Assembly (NCBI GenBank): GCA_029263175.1 | Contig: JAJCXZ010000083.1 | Location: forward strand, 1-61,187 | Length of the DNA: 61,187 nucleotides | Direction of reading: 5' to 3' | From: Acidimicrobiales bacterium | Lineage (GTDB): Bacteria > Actinomycetota > Acidimicrobiia > Acidimicrobiales > Aldehydirespiratoraceae | Shown: in pieces, positions 18,299 to 26,917 of the stretch | Layout of the letters: each line of letters opens with the position of its first letter | Numbering within the stretch: the first letter of the stretch is position 1 | Position numbers and translations under genes: made by a program | Notes under the pieces: generated by a model | What the model saw: only the letters and a program-made list of their open reading frames with translations | Told to the model about the DNA's origin: nothing | Databases searched by the model: none

Positions 18299-19308
18299 CC
18301 ATCATCGAGCCCCTCGAGCGACATGCCGAATGGAGTGCGGCAACGATCGCCGACCCCACTGCGTGGAGCCATCGTCTGGGCGACGACGAGATTGCCGAGC
18401 TGGAGGAGGCGCTGGCCGTGGCGCGCAGCCACACCGACGACCTTCTCGATGTCGACAAGTCACGCTTCCCGCTGCCTCGTCTCGGGCAACGGCTCGTGGA
18501 GATGACTGAGGAGTTGATCAACGGCCGTGGGTTCCAGCGCGTCACCGGGCTGCCGGTTGATCGACTGGGCCCCGAAGACTCCTCGTGGATCTACTGGGGT
18601 ATTGGTATGCACCTCGGCATGCCCTGGGCCCAGAACGCGCGTGGCCATCTCCTCGGTGACGTGAAGGACACGGGCGTCACCATGGCGAGCCCAACGTCTC
18701 GGGGCTACGAGATGGCCGGTGCGCTGCCGTTCCATTCGGATGGCTCTGACCTGGTCGGCTTGTTGTGCCTGTCGAACGGCGTCTCTGGCGGCGAGAGCCT
18801 GATCGCCAATGCGCTGCTCTGCCACAACCTGCTCGCGAAGTCGGATCCGGACCTCGCCGCGGTCATGTACGAAGGCTTGCCGTATGACTATCGCGGCGAA
18901 GAAGCCGAAGGTGGTCGGCCGTACTACACGATTCCTGCCTTCACCCGCCACGGTGATCGCCTGTTCATCCGCTATATCCCGCCGTTCATCAAGGCCTCCC
19001 AGCGTCATGAGGGTGCGCCGCGCCTGACTGATCAGCAGGTCGCCGCCATGGCTGCTTATGACGCTCTCGTCGCCGATCCCGCTCATCAGGTGGAGATGAT
19101 CTTCGAGCCGGGCGACATGCAATTCATCAACAACTACCACGTGCTGCACGGTCGCCGAACGTTCGAAGACGACCATGAGGCCGGCAGCGTCCGTTGGCTC
19201 AAACGCCTCTGGCTCGCCACCGACCTGCTCGCCGCCGATGACCGACCCGAGCGCTTCCAAGCCGAGAGAGCGTTTTCGCACTGGAACGAGAAGCGGACCC
19301 GGGCCTGA
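18295..19308 (+). CDS. TauD/TfdA-family Fe(II)/2-oxoglutarate dioxygenase
   Basis: 337 residues. The facial triad is H147 and D149 in FHSDGSD plus H285 in HVLHGRR, where R287 probably binds 2-oxoglutarate. FINNYHVLHGRRTFED is the usual C-terminal signature. Members hydroxylate and so cleave sulphonates, aryloxyacids or carnitine-like compounds; the substrate here is unknown. It is translationally coupled to the amidohydrolase and is followed 21 bases later by the glutathione peroxidase. Confidence 0.85.
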   Translation: MTIIEPLERHAEWSAATIADPTAWSHRLGDDEIAELEEALAVARSHTDDLLDVDKSRFPLPRLGQRLVEMTEELINGRGFQRVTGLPVDRLGPEDSSWIYWGIGMHLGMPWAQNARGHLLGDVKDTGVTMASPTSRGYEMAGALPFHSDGSDLVGLLCLSNGVSGGESLIANALLCHNLLAKSDPDLAAVMYEGLPYDYRGEEAEGGRPYYTIPAFTRHGDRLFIRYIPPFIKASQRHEGAPRLTDQQVAAMAAYDALVADPAHQVEMIFEPGDMQFINNYHVLHGRRTFEDDHEAGSVRWLKRLWLATDLLAADDRPERFQAERAFSHWNEKRTRA

Positions 19309-19329
19309 TCCCCGGCTAGGGTCCTGGCC

Positions 19330-19806
19330 ATGTCAACCTTCCACGACTTCGAGATGTCGTCGCTCGAGGGTGAGCAGGTGTCGTTCTCGGCGTTTGCCGG
19401 TTCCGCCTGTCTCATCGTCAACGTCGCATCGGCTTGAGGCCTTACGCCTCAGTACGCAGGTCTGCGTACGCTTCATCACGATGACAACGGGGTCCAGGTT
19501 CTGGGCTTCCCGTGTAACCAGTTCGGCGCTCAGGAGCCAGGCTCCGCCGAAGAGATTCGCACGTTCGTCAACGACAACTACAACATCGACTTTCCGATGT
19601 TCGCCAAGATCGAAGTCAACGGCGACGGCGCCGCGGACCTCTACCGGTGGCTCAAGTCCGAACAGCCCGGCGCCGGCGACTCCTCTGACCTCGTGTGGAA
19701 CTTCGAGAAGTTCCTCGTGAATGCCAACGGCGAAGTCGTCGAGCGATTCAGCCCGACGGTCACCCCCGAAACGATCGCAGAACAGCTGAGCGACCTGCTG
19801 GGCTGA
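19330..19806 (+). CDS. Glutathione peroxidase, predicted selenoprotein (TGA = selenocysteine 36)
   Basis: 158 residues if the in-frame TGA at 19435-19437 is read as selenocysteine. The codon falls exactly in the catalytic motif: NVASA-U-GLTPQY. The rest of the family is intact in the same frame: FPCNQFGAQEPGS (Gln64), FPMFAKIEVNG and WNFEKFLV (Trp123, Asn124), so the Sec/Gln/Trp/Asn tetrad is complete. The resolving Cys of thioredoxin-type enzymes is absent (V80 in IRTFVNDNYNIDFP), as expected of a monothiol Sec enzyme. Role: reduction of hydroperoxides; in Actinobacteria the reductant may not be glutathione. The gene ends three bases before a CoA-transferase gene. Ordinary ORF calling sees only 19597-19806. 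The alternative is a pseudogene with one nonsense mutation, which the SECIS at 19452 argues against. Confidence 0.85.
19435..19469 (+). promoter_or_regulatory. Bacterial SECIS element next to the Sec codon
   Basis: GTACGC (19452-19457) and GCGTAC (19464-19469) form a perfect six-pair stem with the apical loop AGGTCT. The core GCAGGTCTGC equals that of E. coli fdhF as I recall it. The loop starts 20 bases after the TGA, within the range of bacterial SECIS elements. A second perfect hairpin, TGAGGC-CTTAC-GCCTCA (19435-19451), abuts it and pairs the TGA itself. I see no bulged U in the upper stem, unlike fdhF. SelB would bind the loop. Confidence 0.8.
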
Positions 19807-19809
19807 CAC

Positions 19810-21066
19810 ATGCCCGGGATCCTCGATGGAATCAAGGTCGTCGAGTTCGCGCAGAACGCGGCGGTGCCCTACTGCGGTCGACGCATGGCCGGTATGGGTG
19901 CCGACGTCGTCAAGGTCGAACCGACGGCCGGCGACGCCATGCGCGGGCTGGCGCAGCTCGCCCCCGGTGAAGCCCGTGCCTATGCCGTGATCAACCCCGG
20001 AAAGCGTGGGGTCACGCTGGACCTCGGCCACGACGATGCTCGGCGCGTGGTCGACGCCCTGATCGCCTGGGCCGATGTCGTGCTGGTCGCATTCAAGATG
20101 ACCGACCTGGCCCGATACGGCATCGACTACGACAGGGCCCGAACGATCAACCCGCAGGTGATCCACCTCACTCACTCCCCGTTTGGCCCCGAAGGACCCG
20201 ACTCCGACCTTGGTGGCTACGACGTGCTGGTGCAGGGCCGAAGCGGCGCCGGCTTCACCATGAACCGCACCGAGAACGGTGTACCGATGTCGACTCGCCC
20301 GGCGGTCAACGACTTCGGTACGGGGATTGCTTCGGCGCTCGGTGTTGTGGCGGCTCTTCGGCATCGAGATCTCACCGGTGAGGGTCAGCGGGTCGATGCG
20401 TCCCTGCTCGGCACGGCGATGGCGCTGGCAACGCCCATGGTGACGCACTTCGAGCGGACGGATCCGGCGGCGCTGGCGGTGCTCGATGAGGACCTCGCCT
20501 TGCTGCGGGCGGCCGGCGTCTCGTTCGACGAGCAGCGCAAGGTCTACGAGGAGCGAATCATCCCTGGTGGAGGGGCCTTTGCGCTCTATTTCCGTCACTA
20601 CGCGACATCCGACGGGCTCATTTCCGTCGCCGGGCTCAGTGCCGGGTTGTGGAAGAAGTTCCACGAGGCCACCGGGGTCACCACACCCGACATGCGTGAG
20701 CCGACGAGCGCCGCGTTTCTGGCGATCGTTGATGAGGCCAACGACCTGTTTCGCACCAAGACCACACGGGAGTGGATCGATGCACTGCGAGCGGTGGGAT
20801 TCCCGTGTGGGCCGTACAACATGCCGCACGAGGCAATCAACGACGAGCAGATCCGGGCCAACGACTTCGTCATCGACATCGAGCATCCGTCGTTTGGTCG
20901 CTACTCAACGACCGGCCAGCCGCTGACGTTCAGCGCGGCGCCGGCCGATCCGGTCGGTCCCTCGCCGCGCCTCGGCGAGCACACGGCCGAGGTTCTCGCG
21001 GAGATCGGGCTCGCCGACTCGCTCGACGCCCTGGTCGCCGATGGCGTCGTCACGCTGATGGAGTAG
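19810..21066 (+). CDS. CaiB/BaiF (family III) CoA-transferase
   Basis: 418 residues. N-terminal ILDGIKVVEFAQNAAVPYCGRRMAGMGADVVKVE and PGKRGVTLDL are family hallmarks. The catalytic aspartate is expected in LGGYDVLVQGRSG. GEGQRVDASLLGTAMAL and the C-terminal EHPSFGRYSTTGQPLTFSAAP are also typical. It would move CoA between organic acids, perhaps an alpha-methylacyl-CoA racemase-like relative. It starts three bases after the peroxidase. Its last 17 bases overlap the convergent amidase gene. Confidence 0.88.
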   Translation: MPGILDGIKVVEFAQNAAVPYCGRRMAGMGADVVKVEPTAGDAMRGLAQLAPGEARAYAVINPGKRGVTLDLGHDDARRVVDALIAWADVVLVAFKMTDLARYGIDYDRARTINPQVIHLTHSPFGPEGPDSDLGGYDVLVQGRSGAGFTMNRTENGVPMSTRPAVNDFGTGIASALGVVAALRHRDLTGEGQRVDASLLGTAMALATPMVTHFERTDPAALAVLDEDLALLRAAGVSFDEQRKVYEERIIPGGGAFALYFRHYATSDGLISVAGLSAGLWKKFHEATGVTTPDMREPTSAAFLAIVDEANDLFRTKTTREWIDALRAVGFPCGPYNMPHEAINDEQIRANDFVIDIEHPSFGRYSTTGQPLTFSAAPADPVGPSPRLGEHTAEVLAEIGLADSLDALVADGVVTLME

Positions 21067-22351
21067 TTGGCCATCCTGAGGCTTGTTGGTAGGCGTGACC
21101 GGCCCGGAGCACGGTCGAGTCGGCATGACGCCGCCCGCTGAGGAGGAGCCCGATCGGCATCCCGTCAGGATCGAACCCGCACGGCACGGTGAGCGAGGGT
21201 TGTCCGGTCACATCGAACACCGTGCAGTTGAGGACGCGTTTGGCGCGATCGGCCTCTGACGCTCCGGCGCGCCGTCCCGCGGTGACCCTCGCGGTCGGAC
21301 AGGCGAGGAGATCGAGGTTGGCTTGTGCCATCCGCTGCTCGACGCGTTGGCGGACTTCGCCTTGACGGGCAGTGGCAGTGGAGCGCACCGTTGCCGTGAC
21401 GGCGCCGTAGATGTCGAACCAGTGGCGCAGCGACGGTGAGATGTGCTTCCCCTCGGCTTCGAACCGGGCGATGTCGTCGCCGTAGTGATCGAGCATCTCC
21501 GCGGCGAGGGCGGCCATGGCGGTCTCGATCGAGAGGATGTCGCTCTCGAGTGCGGCCGGAAGATCGAGCTCCACCAGCTCCACACCCTGGGAGCGCAGCA
21601 CGTCGATGGCCGTGTCGAACGCCTTTCTGACAGGGGCGGAGCAATCATCGAGGTATTCGCCGATGAGCACGGCCACCCGCAAGCCGTCGATCGGCTGACC
21701 GACAAGGGCCGTGGGATCGTCATACCCATCGTCTTGCATCACCTTCAACAGGTCGGCGGCCGTCTTGACGCTTCGTGTCATGGGGCCGATGTGGTCGAGG
21801 CTTGCGGCGCAGACCGATAGCCCCTCGCGGCTGATGCGATCGTGAGTCGGCTTGAGCCCGACGATCCCGCAGTGAGCGGCCGGGAGCCTGATCGAACAGG
21901 AGGTGTCGGAGCCGATGGCGGCGTCGACCATCCCGGCCGCCACCGCGGCCGCGGAGCCACTGGAGGAGCCTCCCGTGATTCGCTCGTGGTTCCAGGGGTT
22001 GGCGGTGTCGCCCCATGGGGTGTTGGTCCCGGTGGTGCCGCACGCGAGCTCGGTCAGCATCGTTTTTCCCACGATCACAACTCCGGCATCACGAAGTTTC
22101 GCGACACACGCACCATCGTGTTCGGCGACTCGGTCGGCGAAGAGTTCTGACCCGTACTTGCACGCGAGTCCGGCGACGTCGAGATTGTCCTTCACGCCGA
22201 TCGTCAGGCCGGCCAGAAGCCCGTCGTGATTCGTCTTCCTGGCTGCGGCCAGCGCACCCTCCCGGTCGACAGTGACAAAGGCGTTGATCGACGGATCGAG
22301 CTCGTCGATACGGTCGAGTGATGCTCGGACGTGGGCGACGACGTCACGCAC
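21050..22351 (-). CDS. Amidase-signature family amidase
   Basis: 433 residues. The Ser-cisSer-Lys triad is visible: Lys in TIGVKDNLDVAG, cis-Ser in GGSSSGSAAAVAAG, nucleophile Ser in GSDTSCSIRLPAAHCGIVGLKPT. Related enzymes hydrolyse amides or act as GatA; there are no gatB/gatC neighbours, so a catabolic amidase is likelier. The GTG at 22351 gives an eight-base overlap with the upstream VOC gene, which decides the start; upstream in-frame sequence to 22462 is the VOC gene in another frame. Confidence 0.88.
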   Translation of the reverse strand: MRDVVAHVRASLDRIDELDPSINAFVTVDREGALAAARKTNHDGLLAGLTIGVKDNLDVAGLACKYGSELFADRVAEHDGACVAKLRDAGVVIVGKTMLTELACGTTGTNTPWGDTANPWNHERITGGSSSGSAAAVAAGMVDAAIGSDTSCSIRLPAAHCGIVGLKPTHDRISREGLSVCAASLDHIGPMTRSVKTAADLLKVMQDDGYDDPTALVGQPIDGLRVAVLIGEYLDDCSAPVRKAFDTAIDVLRSQGVELVELDLPAALESDILSIETAMAALAAEMLDHYGDDIARFEAEGKHISPSLRHWFDIYGAVTATVRSTATARQGEVRQRVEQRMAQANLDLLACPTARVTAGRRAGASEADRAKRVLNCTVFDVTGQPSLTVPCGFDPDGMPIGLLLSGRRHADSTVLRAGHAYQQASGWPTTPSA

Positions 22352-22760
22352 CCGCGATCCCTTCGGCCGGCTCCAGCAGGTCCCACCGGTTGCCGTAGGC
22401 ATCTTCGAACACCGCCACGACGCCGTAGATCTCGTGGCGGGGTTCTTCGTGGAATCGAACACCAGCGGCCGTCATCGCCGCATGGTCTCGAGCGAAATCG
22501 TTGGTGTGGAGGAAGAAGCCGACCCGACCCCCGGTCTGGCTGCCGATTCGCGATCGCTGGTCGTCGTCAGTGGCCTCGGCCAACACGATTCCTGTGGCAC
22601 CCGCTGGGGCTCCCACCGGTCGCACGATGACAAATCGTTTTCGTCCCTGATCGACATCGGCCACGAGTTCAAAACCGAGATCGTCGCAGTAGTGACGGAT
22701 GGCTCGGTCGTAGTCGTCGACCACGATCGAGAAAAGGGCGACGCTTCTGGCTTCGTTCAC
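22344..22760 (-). CDS. VOC-superfamily (glyoxalase/bleomycin-resistance-like) protein
   Basis: 138 residues from a GTG. Two beta-alpha-beta-beta-beta repeats: VALFSIVVDDYDRAIRHYCDDLGFELV at the N-terminus, and VGFFLHTNDFARDHAAMTAAGVRFHEEPRHEIYGVVAVFEDAYGNRWDLLEP at the end, where the final Glu is a common metal ligand. The His expected at the first metal position is not obvious, so the chemistry is open. Coupled to the amidase downstream. The enoyl-CoA hydratase gene starts 32 bases away on the other strand. Confidence 0.8.
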   Translation of the reverse strand: MNEARSVALFSIVVDDYDRAIRHYCDDLGFELVADVDQGRKRFVIVRPVGAPAGATGIVLAEATDDDQRSRIGSQTGGRVGFFLHTNDFARDHAAMTAAGVRFHEEPRHEIYGVVAVFEDAYGNRWDLLEPAEGIAGA

Positions 22761-22792
22761 GACGGCATTCTCGCACCTGCAAGGATGGAGCG

Positions 22793-23665
22793 ATGGCTGA
22801 TGAACAAGTCCGTTATGAAGAACGCGATGACATCGCGATCATCACCCTGAATCGGCCGGAGAAGAAGAACACGCTCAACGACGTCGTGATCCAGGGTGTG
22901 GCTGACGGCATCGACCGGGCTGCCCGTTCCGAGGATGTGGCCGCCATCGTGGTGCGTGGTGCCGGCGACACCTTGACGGCCGGCTACGACCTCACGGCCC
23001 ACGCCGCGGGTGGGTCGTGGGAGAAGACCTATGGCGCGAAGGGACCAACGCCGCGAGACGGTGCCTGGGATCCCGTGCGCGATTACCAATTCATGGGCAA
23101 CAACGTTCGCCGCTTCATGAAGATCTGGGAGTGCCCAAAGCCGGTGCTCGGCGAGATCAAGGGTTGGGCCGTCGGTGGCGCCACCGATCTGGTCCTGTGT
23201 TGTGACCTGCTCTACATGGCCAGCGATGCCCATATCGGCTACGCCCCCAGCCGTATCTACGGCACCCCGACGACGAATCTCTGGATCTACCGGTTGGGCC
23301 TAGAGCACGCCAAGCAGTTCATACTGACCGGCCGCGCCATCGACGCTGCCACCGCCCACCGCATCGGCCTGGTCTCCACGGTCTGTGCACCGGAGGAACT
23401 CGCCGAGACCATTGAGACCGAGGCGCGCCGGTTCGCCACGATCCCGGCCAACCAACTCGCCCTCAACAAGATGTTGATCAATCAGGCCTACGAAAACATG
23501 GGCCTGCGGACGTCACAGATGCTCGGCACCTTCTTCGATGGCATGGCCCGCCATACCGAAGAGGCCTACCAGTGGGTGGAGGAGTTCGACGATTTGGGCT
23601 TCCGCGAGGTGATCCGCGAGCGGGATGCGCCGTGGCAGGACTACGGAGAGCGTCCTCGCGACTGA
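22793..23665 (+). CDS. Enoyl-CoA hydratase/isomerase (crotonase) family protein
   Basis: 290 residues. Crotonase fold: NRPEKKNTLNDVVIQGVADGIDRA, the oxyanion-hole segments GAGDTLTAGYDLT and KGWAVGGATDLVLCCDLLYM, and TGRAIDAATAHRIGLVSTV. The usual catalytic Glu near the PE...G segment is not evident (APSRIYGTPTTNLW is found there), so it may be an isomerase, hydrolase or another crotonase activity. An insertion around residues 70-95 lengthens it. AAGGATGGAG precedes the ATG. Overlaps the next gene by one base (TGATG). Confidence 0.83.
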   Translation: MADEQVRYEERDDIAIITLNRPEKKNTLNDVVIQGVADGIDRAARSEDVAAIVVRGAGDTLTAGYDLTAHAAGGSWEKTYGAKGPTPRDGAWDPVRDYQFMGNNVRRFMKIWECPKPVLGEIKGWAVGGATDLVLCCDLLYMASDAHIGYAPSRIYGTPTTNLWIYRLGLEHAKQFILTGRAIDAATAHRIGLVSTVCAPEELAETIETEARRFATIPANQLALNKMLINQAYENMGLRTSQMLGTFFDGMARHTEEAYQWVEEFDDLGFREVIRERDAPWQDYGERPRD

Positions 23666-25200
23666 TGGCTGTTCGCGCTGCGACGGCGGCTTGGGTGGCG
23701 ATGCTGGTCCACTTCTCCCATCACTTTGGGAACACGACCCGCACGCTCGTGTTCGAAGACCAGGCGATCCTCTGGGACTTCGCCCGTGATCTTCGCCGCG
23801 GCACGTTCCGGCAGCTCGATTTCCCTGGACAGTTCTACGACAGCTCCTTGGAGGCAGTGCCGGCGGCGGGGCTCGGTGCGCTCGGGTTTTCGGACCCGTT
23901 CGCGTACTCATTGGGCATGTTGCTGGTGACTCTGATCGCCTGGACGGCGCTCGGCGCGGCCGTTTTCCGTCGAGGTCATCCACTCTTGGCGGCAGCAGTC
24001 TTTCTGCTCCCCGTGGCCATGACCGTCGACAACTCGCTCGTCTCGCTGATGTGGTCCACCGCCGTACCACGGGTACTTGCCGTGGTCGTGGTTGCGGTTG
24101 TGATCGGGTCCCGCCGGGTGACGCCGCAGTGGGCCGCCTTGGTGGCCGTTGGGGGCTCGGCGGTCCTGCTGGACCCGTCGACGCTGCTACTGCTCGGCCC
24201 TGTCGGCGTCTGGCTCTCTCGTCGAGATTCCCCGGATATCCCGTGGCGTCCCATCGCTGCTTCGGCGGTGTTGCCGCTTGCGTTGGCGGGGATTCGTGAG
24301 GTCCACCACCGAGCGAATCCGGCCCTTGATTTCCACCCCTCACATGAGTTCGGCTTCGGCACGAAGCCGATCCGGTGGCATCTCCAGAATCCAACCCGAT
24401 CGCTGCGTGAGTACGGCCCCGAGCTCCTCCACACGCCGCTGCTCCGCACGGCGGCTGTTGTGTTGGTGATCGGTGCGGTGGCGGTGGCGATAGCCCGTCG
24501 CGCCGACATCGCCACCCGCTGGGCGACCGCCGCGGCCGCCCTGGTGCTCCTGGCGTACTACGCGTCGCACGCCTCGCTGCGATCGGTCGAGTCGTTGACC
24601 CCGCTGCCTTCGGCCGGCCGCGGTCTCATGGCGTTGCCGTTCCTCGTTGTATTCCTGGTGGCCGTGGCTCCGCCGTCCCCGCGAATCCAAGCCCGTGTAG
24701 TGGCGGTAATGGCCGTGTTGGCAGTCGGCGGCTTCGCCCACGGTCTGCTGGCCGACAGCTCCGACAATTTCGTCGAGTCGGTGCAAGCGGCCGGTGTCAT
24801 GGAGTTGGTAGAGGTGGGCGTGGTCGAGGCGCGCTGCGACGATCTGGCTGCCGTGGCCCGGCCAGAGACGTCTCCGGTGATGCTCTCGACGAGTCGGGTG
24901 ACGGCGTGGGCGTGCTCGGCAGTCTTGGAGGACTCGCTGGGGTCCGATGTGACGGTGCTTTTCCCCAGCTACGAGCGGCGGGTCTGGGAGATCGAGCGGT
25001 TCTGGTCGCACCCGCAAACCACTTGGGTGGTGTGGGGTGACGGTCTGGACGGTTGCGACAACGTGTCCGACGACGTGTCGTGCGGCGTTCCCCGCCCCGG
25101 TGTCGCGATCATGCGGACCCCCGAGTGGCGCATCGATCAGGCCGCGCTCGGGTCGGGGATCGGTATGCGCTGGTTGCCGGACGGCTTTCCCGACGACTGA
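23665..25200 (+). CDS. Polytopic membrane protein, function unknown
   Basis: 511 residues with about ten hydrophobic helices up to residue 400, then a soluble C-terminal domain with Cys residues (about 405-511). The N-terminal loop EDQAILWDFARDLRRG with acidic residues after the first helix resembles GT-C-type (family 39/83) glycosyltransferase-like membrane proteins, but no clear signature is present. TGATG overlap with the crotonase gene supports ATG 23665. A hairpin at 25199-25217 separates it from the convergent ligase gene. Confidence 0.6.
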   Translation: MAVRAATAAWVAMLVHFSHHFGNTTRTLVFEDQAILWDFARDLRRGTFRQLDFPGQFYDSSLEAVPAAGLGALGFSDPFAYSLGMLLVTLIAWTALGAAVFRRGHPLLAAAVFLLPVAMTVDNSLVSLMWSTAVPRVLAVVVVAVVIGSRRVTPQWAALVAVGGSAVLLDPSTLLLLGPVGVWLSRRDSPDIPWRPIAASAVLPLALAGIREVHHRANPALDFHPSHEFGFGTKPIRWHLQNPTRSLREYGPELLHTPLLRTAAVVLVIGAVAVAIARRADIATRWATAAAALVLLAYYASHASLRSVESLTPLPSAGRGLMALPFLVVFLVAVAPPSPRIQARVVAVMAVLAVGGFAHGLLADSSDNFVESVQAAGVMELVEVGVVEARCDDLAAVARPETSPVMLSTSRVTAWACSAVLEDSLGSDVTVLFPSYERRVWEIERFWSHPQTTWVVWGDGLDGCDNVSDDVSCGVPRPGVAIMRTPEWRIDQAALGSGIGMRWLPDGFPDD

Positions 25201-25217
25201 CCAGACGGCCGTCGGTC
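25199..25217. terminator. Candidate bidirectional terminator between convergent genes
   Basis: GACC-A-GACGG is followed directly by CCGTC-GGTC, an inverted repeat with one bulged A whose central pairs open into the loop. It spans both stop codons. No T-run on either side, so only moderate support. Confidence 0.35.
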
Positions 25218-26821
25218 TAGAGCTCGTGCCACTCCCCGTTGACCCACTGGTCACGCAGTTTGAACTTCTGGATCTTGCCGGAGCCGGTGAGGGGGAACTC
25301 GTTCACCTCGAACCACTGCCTCGGCGTCTTGTGCGGGGCAAGGTGTTCGCGCATGTAGGCGAAGAGTTCGTTCTTGTCGATGTCGTAGTCAGGGGCGGGG
25401 CGAACGAACGCGGCCACCGTCTCGCCCCACTTCTCGTCCGGCAGGCCGACCACCGCCACTTCACCGACCGTTTCGTGGGCGAAGAGCAGCTCTTCGAGTT
25501 CCTTGGGGTAGACGTTCTCGCCGCCGCGGATGATCATGTCCTTGAGCCGGCCTTCGATCGTGACGTAGCCGCGTTCGTCCATGGCGGCGAGATCGCCGGT
25601 GTGGAGCCAGCCGTCGGCGTCGATCGTCTCGGCGGTTTGTTCCGGCATCTCGAAGTAGCCGTGCATGACGTGGTAGCCGCGGGTGACGAACTCGCCGACT
25701 GCACCCACCGCGACGGGTTCGTTGGTCTCAGGATCGACGATGCGAGCCTCGACGTGGGGCATCAGCTGGCCGATGGTGCCGGATTTGTCCTCGATGGAGT
25801 CGGTCGGCCGAGTCATGGAGGCGACAGGTGAACACTCGGTCTGTCCGTAGACGATCGTGAACGGCGCGCCGATCTCAGCCTCAAACCTGCGAACGAGCTG
25901 CTCCGGCACCAGCGAACCTCCCGAGCAGACCCCGTGGACGCTCGAGAGATCCGTAGTCGAGAACACAGGGTGCTCGATCATGGCGATCAGCATCGTCGGC
26001 ACACCCACCATGCCGTTGCCCTTGTACGTCTCGATCAACTCGAGCACGAGCCCCGGTTCGAAGGCTTCGACGACCACCATCGTGTTCTTGTGGGCGAGGC
26101 AGCCGAGCACCCCCATCGCCGACCCGCCGGTGTGGAAGAGCGGCATCGTGTTGACGTAGACGGCGCCGGCCATCAGGCCCATTCGGTCGAGGAAGTGGTG
26201 AGCGTTGTTGTGCAAACCACGGTGGTGAAGGACTGCTCCCTTCGGGAAGCCGGTGGTGCCCGATGTGTATTGCAGCATCACCGGCTCGCCCGGCTCGATC
26301 TCAGGGAATTCGGTGCTGGGATCGCCGGTGGCGAGAAAATCGGCCCACACGTCGAAGCGGACGATCTCGCGCAGGTCGGGACAGGCCGGATGGATGTCCT
26401 CAGCGACCGAGAGCATCGGGTTGCCGCGGAAGTCGGGAACCACGAAGAGGCCGGCCGACTTCGACTGCGTGAGGACGTACTGGACCTCCTCGGCTCGATA
26501 GCCGGGGTTCACGGTGACGATCACCATGCCGGCAAGGGCACAGCCGTATTCGAGAAGCACCCACTCGGGAATGTTGTGCGCCCAGCATGCGATGCGATCG
26601 CCTTTCTCGAAGCGAGCGAGCAGGGCTCGGGCGCACTGTTCGGACTCTGCCAGCATCTCGGCGAACGTCCACTGCCGGCGCGCGCCGACGTCAGGAATGC
26701 CCTCGATCAGCGCGATGCGATCGGGTGTTTCCGCCGCGGCTTCTCGGAGAAGGTCCCCGATCGTGACGTCGCGAACCGGTGGTGTGTCCTGACCGATGGT
26801 GTGAGAGATGGTGAGCGCCAT
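25217..26821 (-). CDS. Acyl-CoA ligase (AMP-binding, long/medium-chain fatty acid type)
   Basis: 534 residues. ANL-superfamily motifs: YTSGTTGFPKGAVLHH, YGQTECSP, GWLHTGDLA, GRLKDMIIRGGENVYPKELEE and GSGKIQKFKLRDQW with the catalytic Lys. It activates a carboxylic acid to its CoA thioester via an acyl-adenylate, most likely a fatty acid. ATG 26821 (MALTISHTIGQ) is chosen; earlier starts at 26830 and beyond add a few residues. A palindromic element lies between it and the upstream CoA-transferase. Confidence 0.88.
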   Translation of the reverse strand: MALTISHTIGQDTPPVRDVTIGDLLREAAAETPDRIALIEGIPDVGARRQWTFAEMLAESEQCARALLARFEKGDRIACWAHNIPEWVLLEYGCALAGMVIVTVNPGYRAEEVQYVLTQSKSAGLFVVPDFRGNPMLSVAEDIHPACPDLREIVRFDVWADFLATGDPSTEFPEIEPGEPVMLQYTSGTTGFPKGAVLHHRGLHNNAHHFLDRMGLMAGAVYVNTMPLFHTGGSAMGVLGCLAHKNTMVVVEAFEPGLVLELIETYKGNGMVGVPTMLIAMIEHPVFSTTDLSSVHGVCSGGSLVPEQLVRRFEAEIGAPFTIVYGQTECSPVASMTRPTDSIEDKSGTIGQLMPHVEARIVDPETNEPVAVGAVGEFVTRGYHVMHGYFEMPEQTAETIDADGWLHTGDLAAMDERGYVTIEGRLKDMIIRGGENVYPKELEELLFAHETVGEVAVVGLPDEKWGETVAAFVRPAPDYDIDKNELFAYMREHLAPHKTPRQWFEVNEFPLTGSGKIQKFKLRDQWVNGEWHEL

Positions 26822-26863
26822 GCCGAGCATCATGACGCGGACCGGGCCGGTGGACAATCGACC

Positions 26864-26917
26864 AAGTCACGCTGGGGACGGCGAACTCGCTGCGACGACG
26901 CAGGCCCAGCGTGACTT
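26864..26917 (-). repeat. Palindromic element, copy 1 (13-bp arms)
   Basis: AAGTCACGCTGGG (26864-26876) and CCCAGCGTGACTT (26905-26917) are perfect inverted repeats around a 28-base centre. The right arm contributes the TAA of the CoA-transferase gene. The arms resemble those at 43956-43994 (shared CTGGGGAC core and TTAG end). May terminate the upstream gene or be a REP-like repeat. Confidence 0.7.

Noticed and set aside
19435-19437. TGA as a nonsense mutation making a pseudogene
   Set aside because: Possible, but it would have to fall by chance on the catalytic codon with a SECIS-like hairpin at the right distance. The rest of the frame is intact.
19597-19806. Stand-alone 69-residue protein
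   Set aside because: This is the C-terminal half of the glutathione peroxidase. The same frame continues upstream through the in-frame TGA to ATG 19330.
21050-22462. Amidase start at 22462
   Set aside because: The extra 37 residues overlie the VOC gene in another frame and lack similarity. GTG 22351 gives the usual stop-start overlap.
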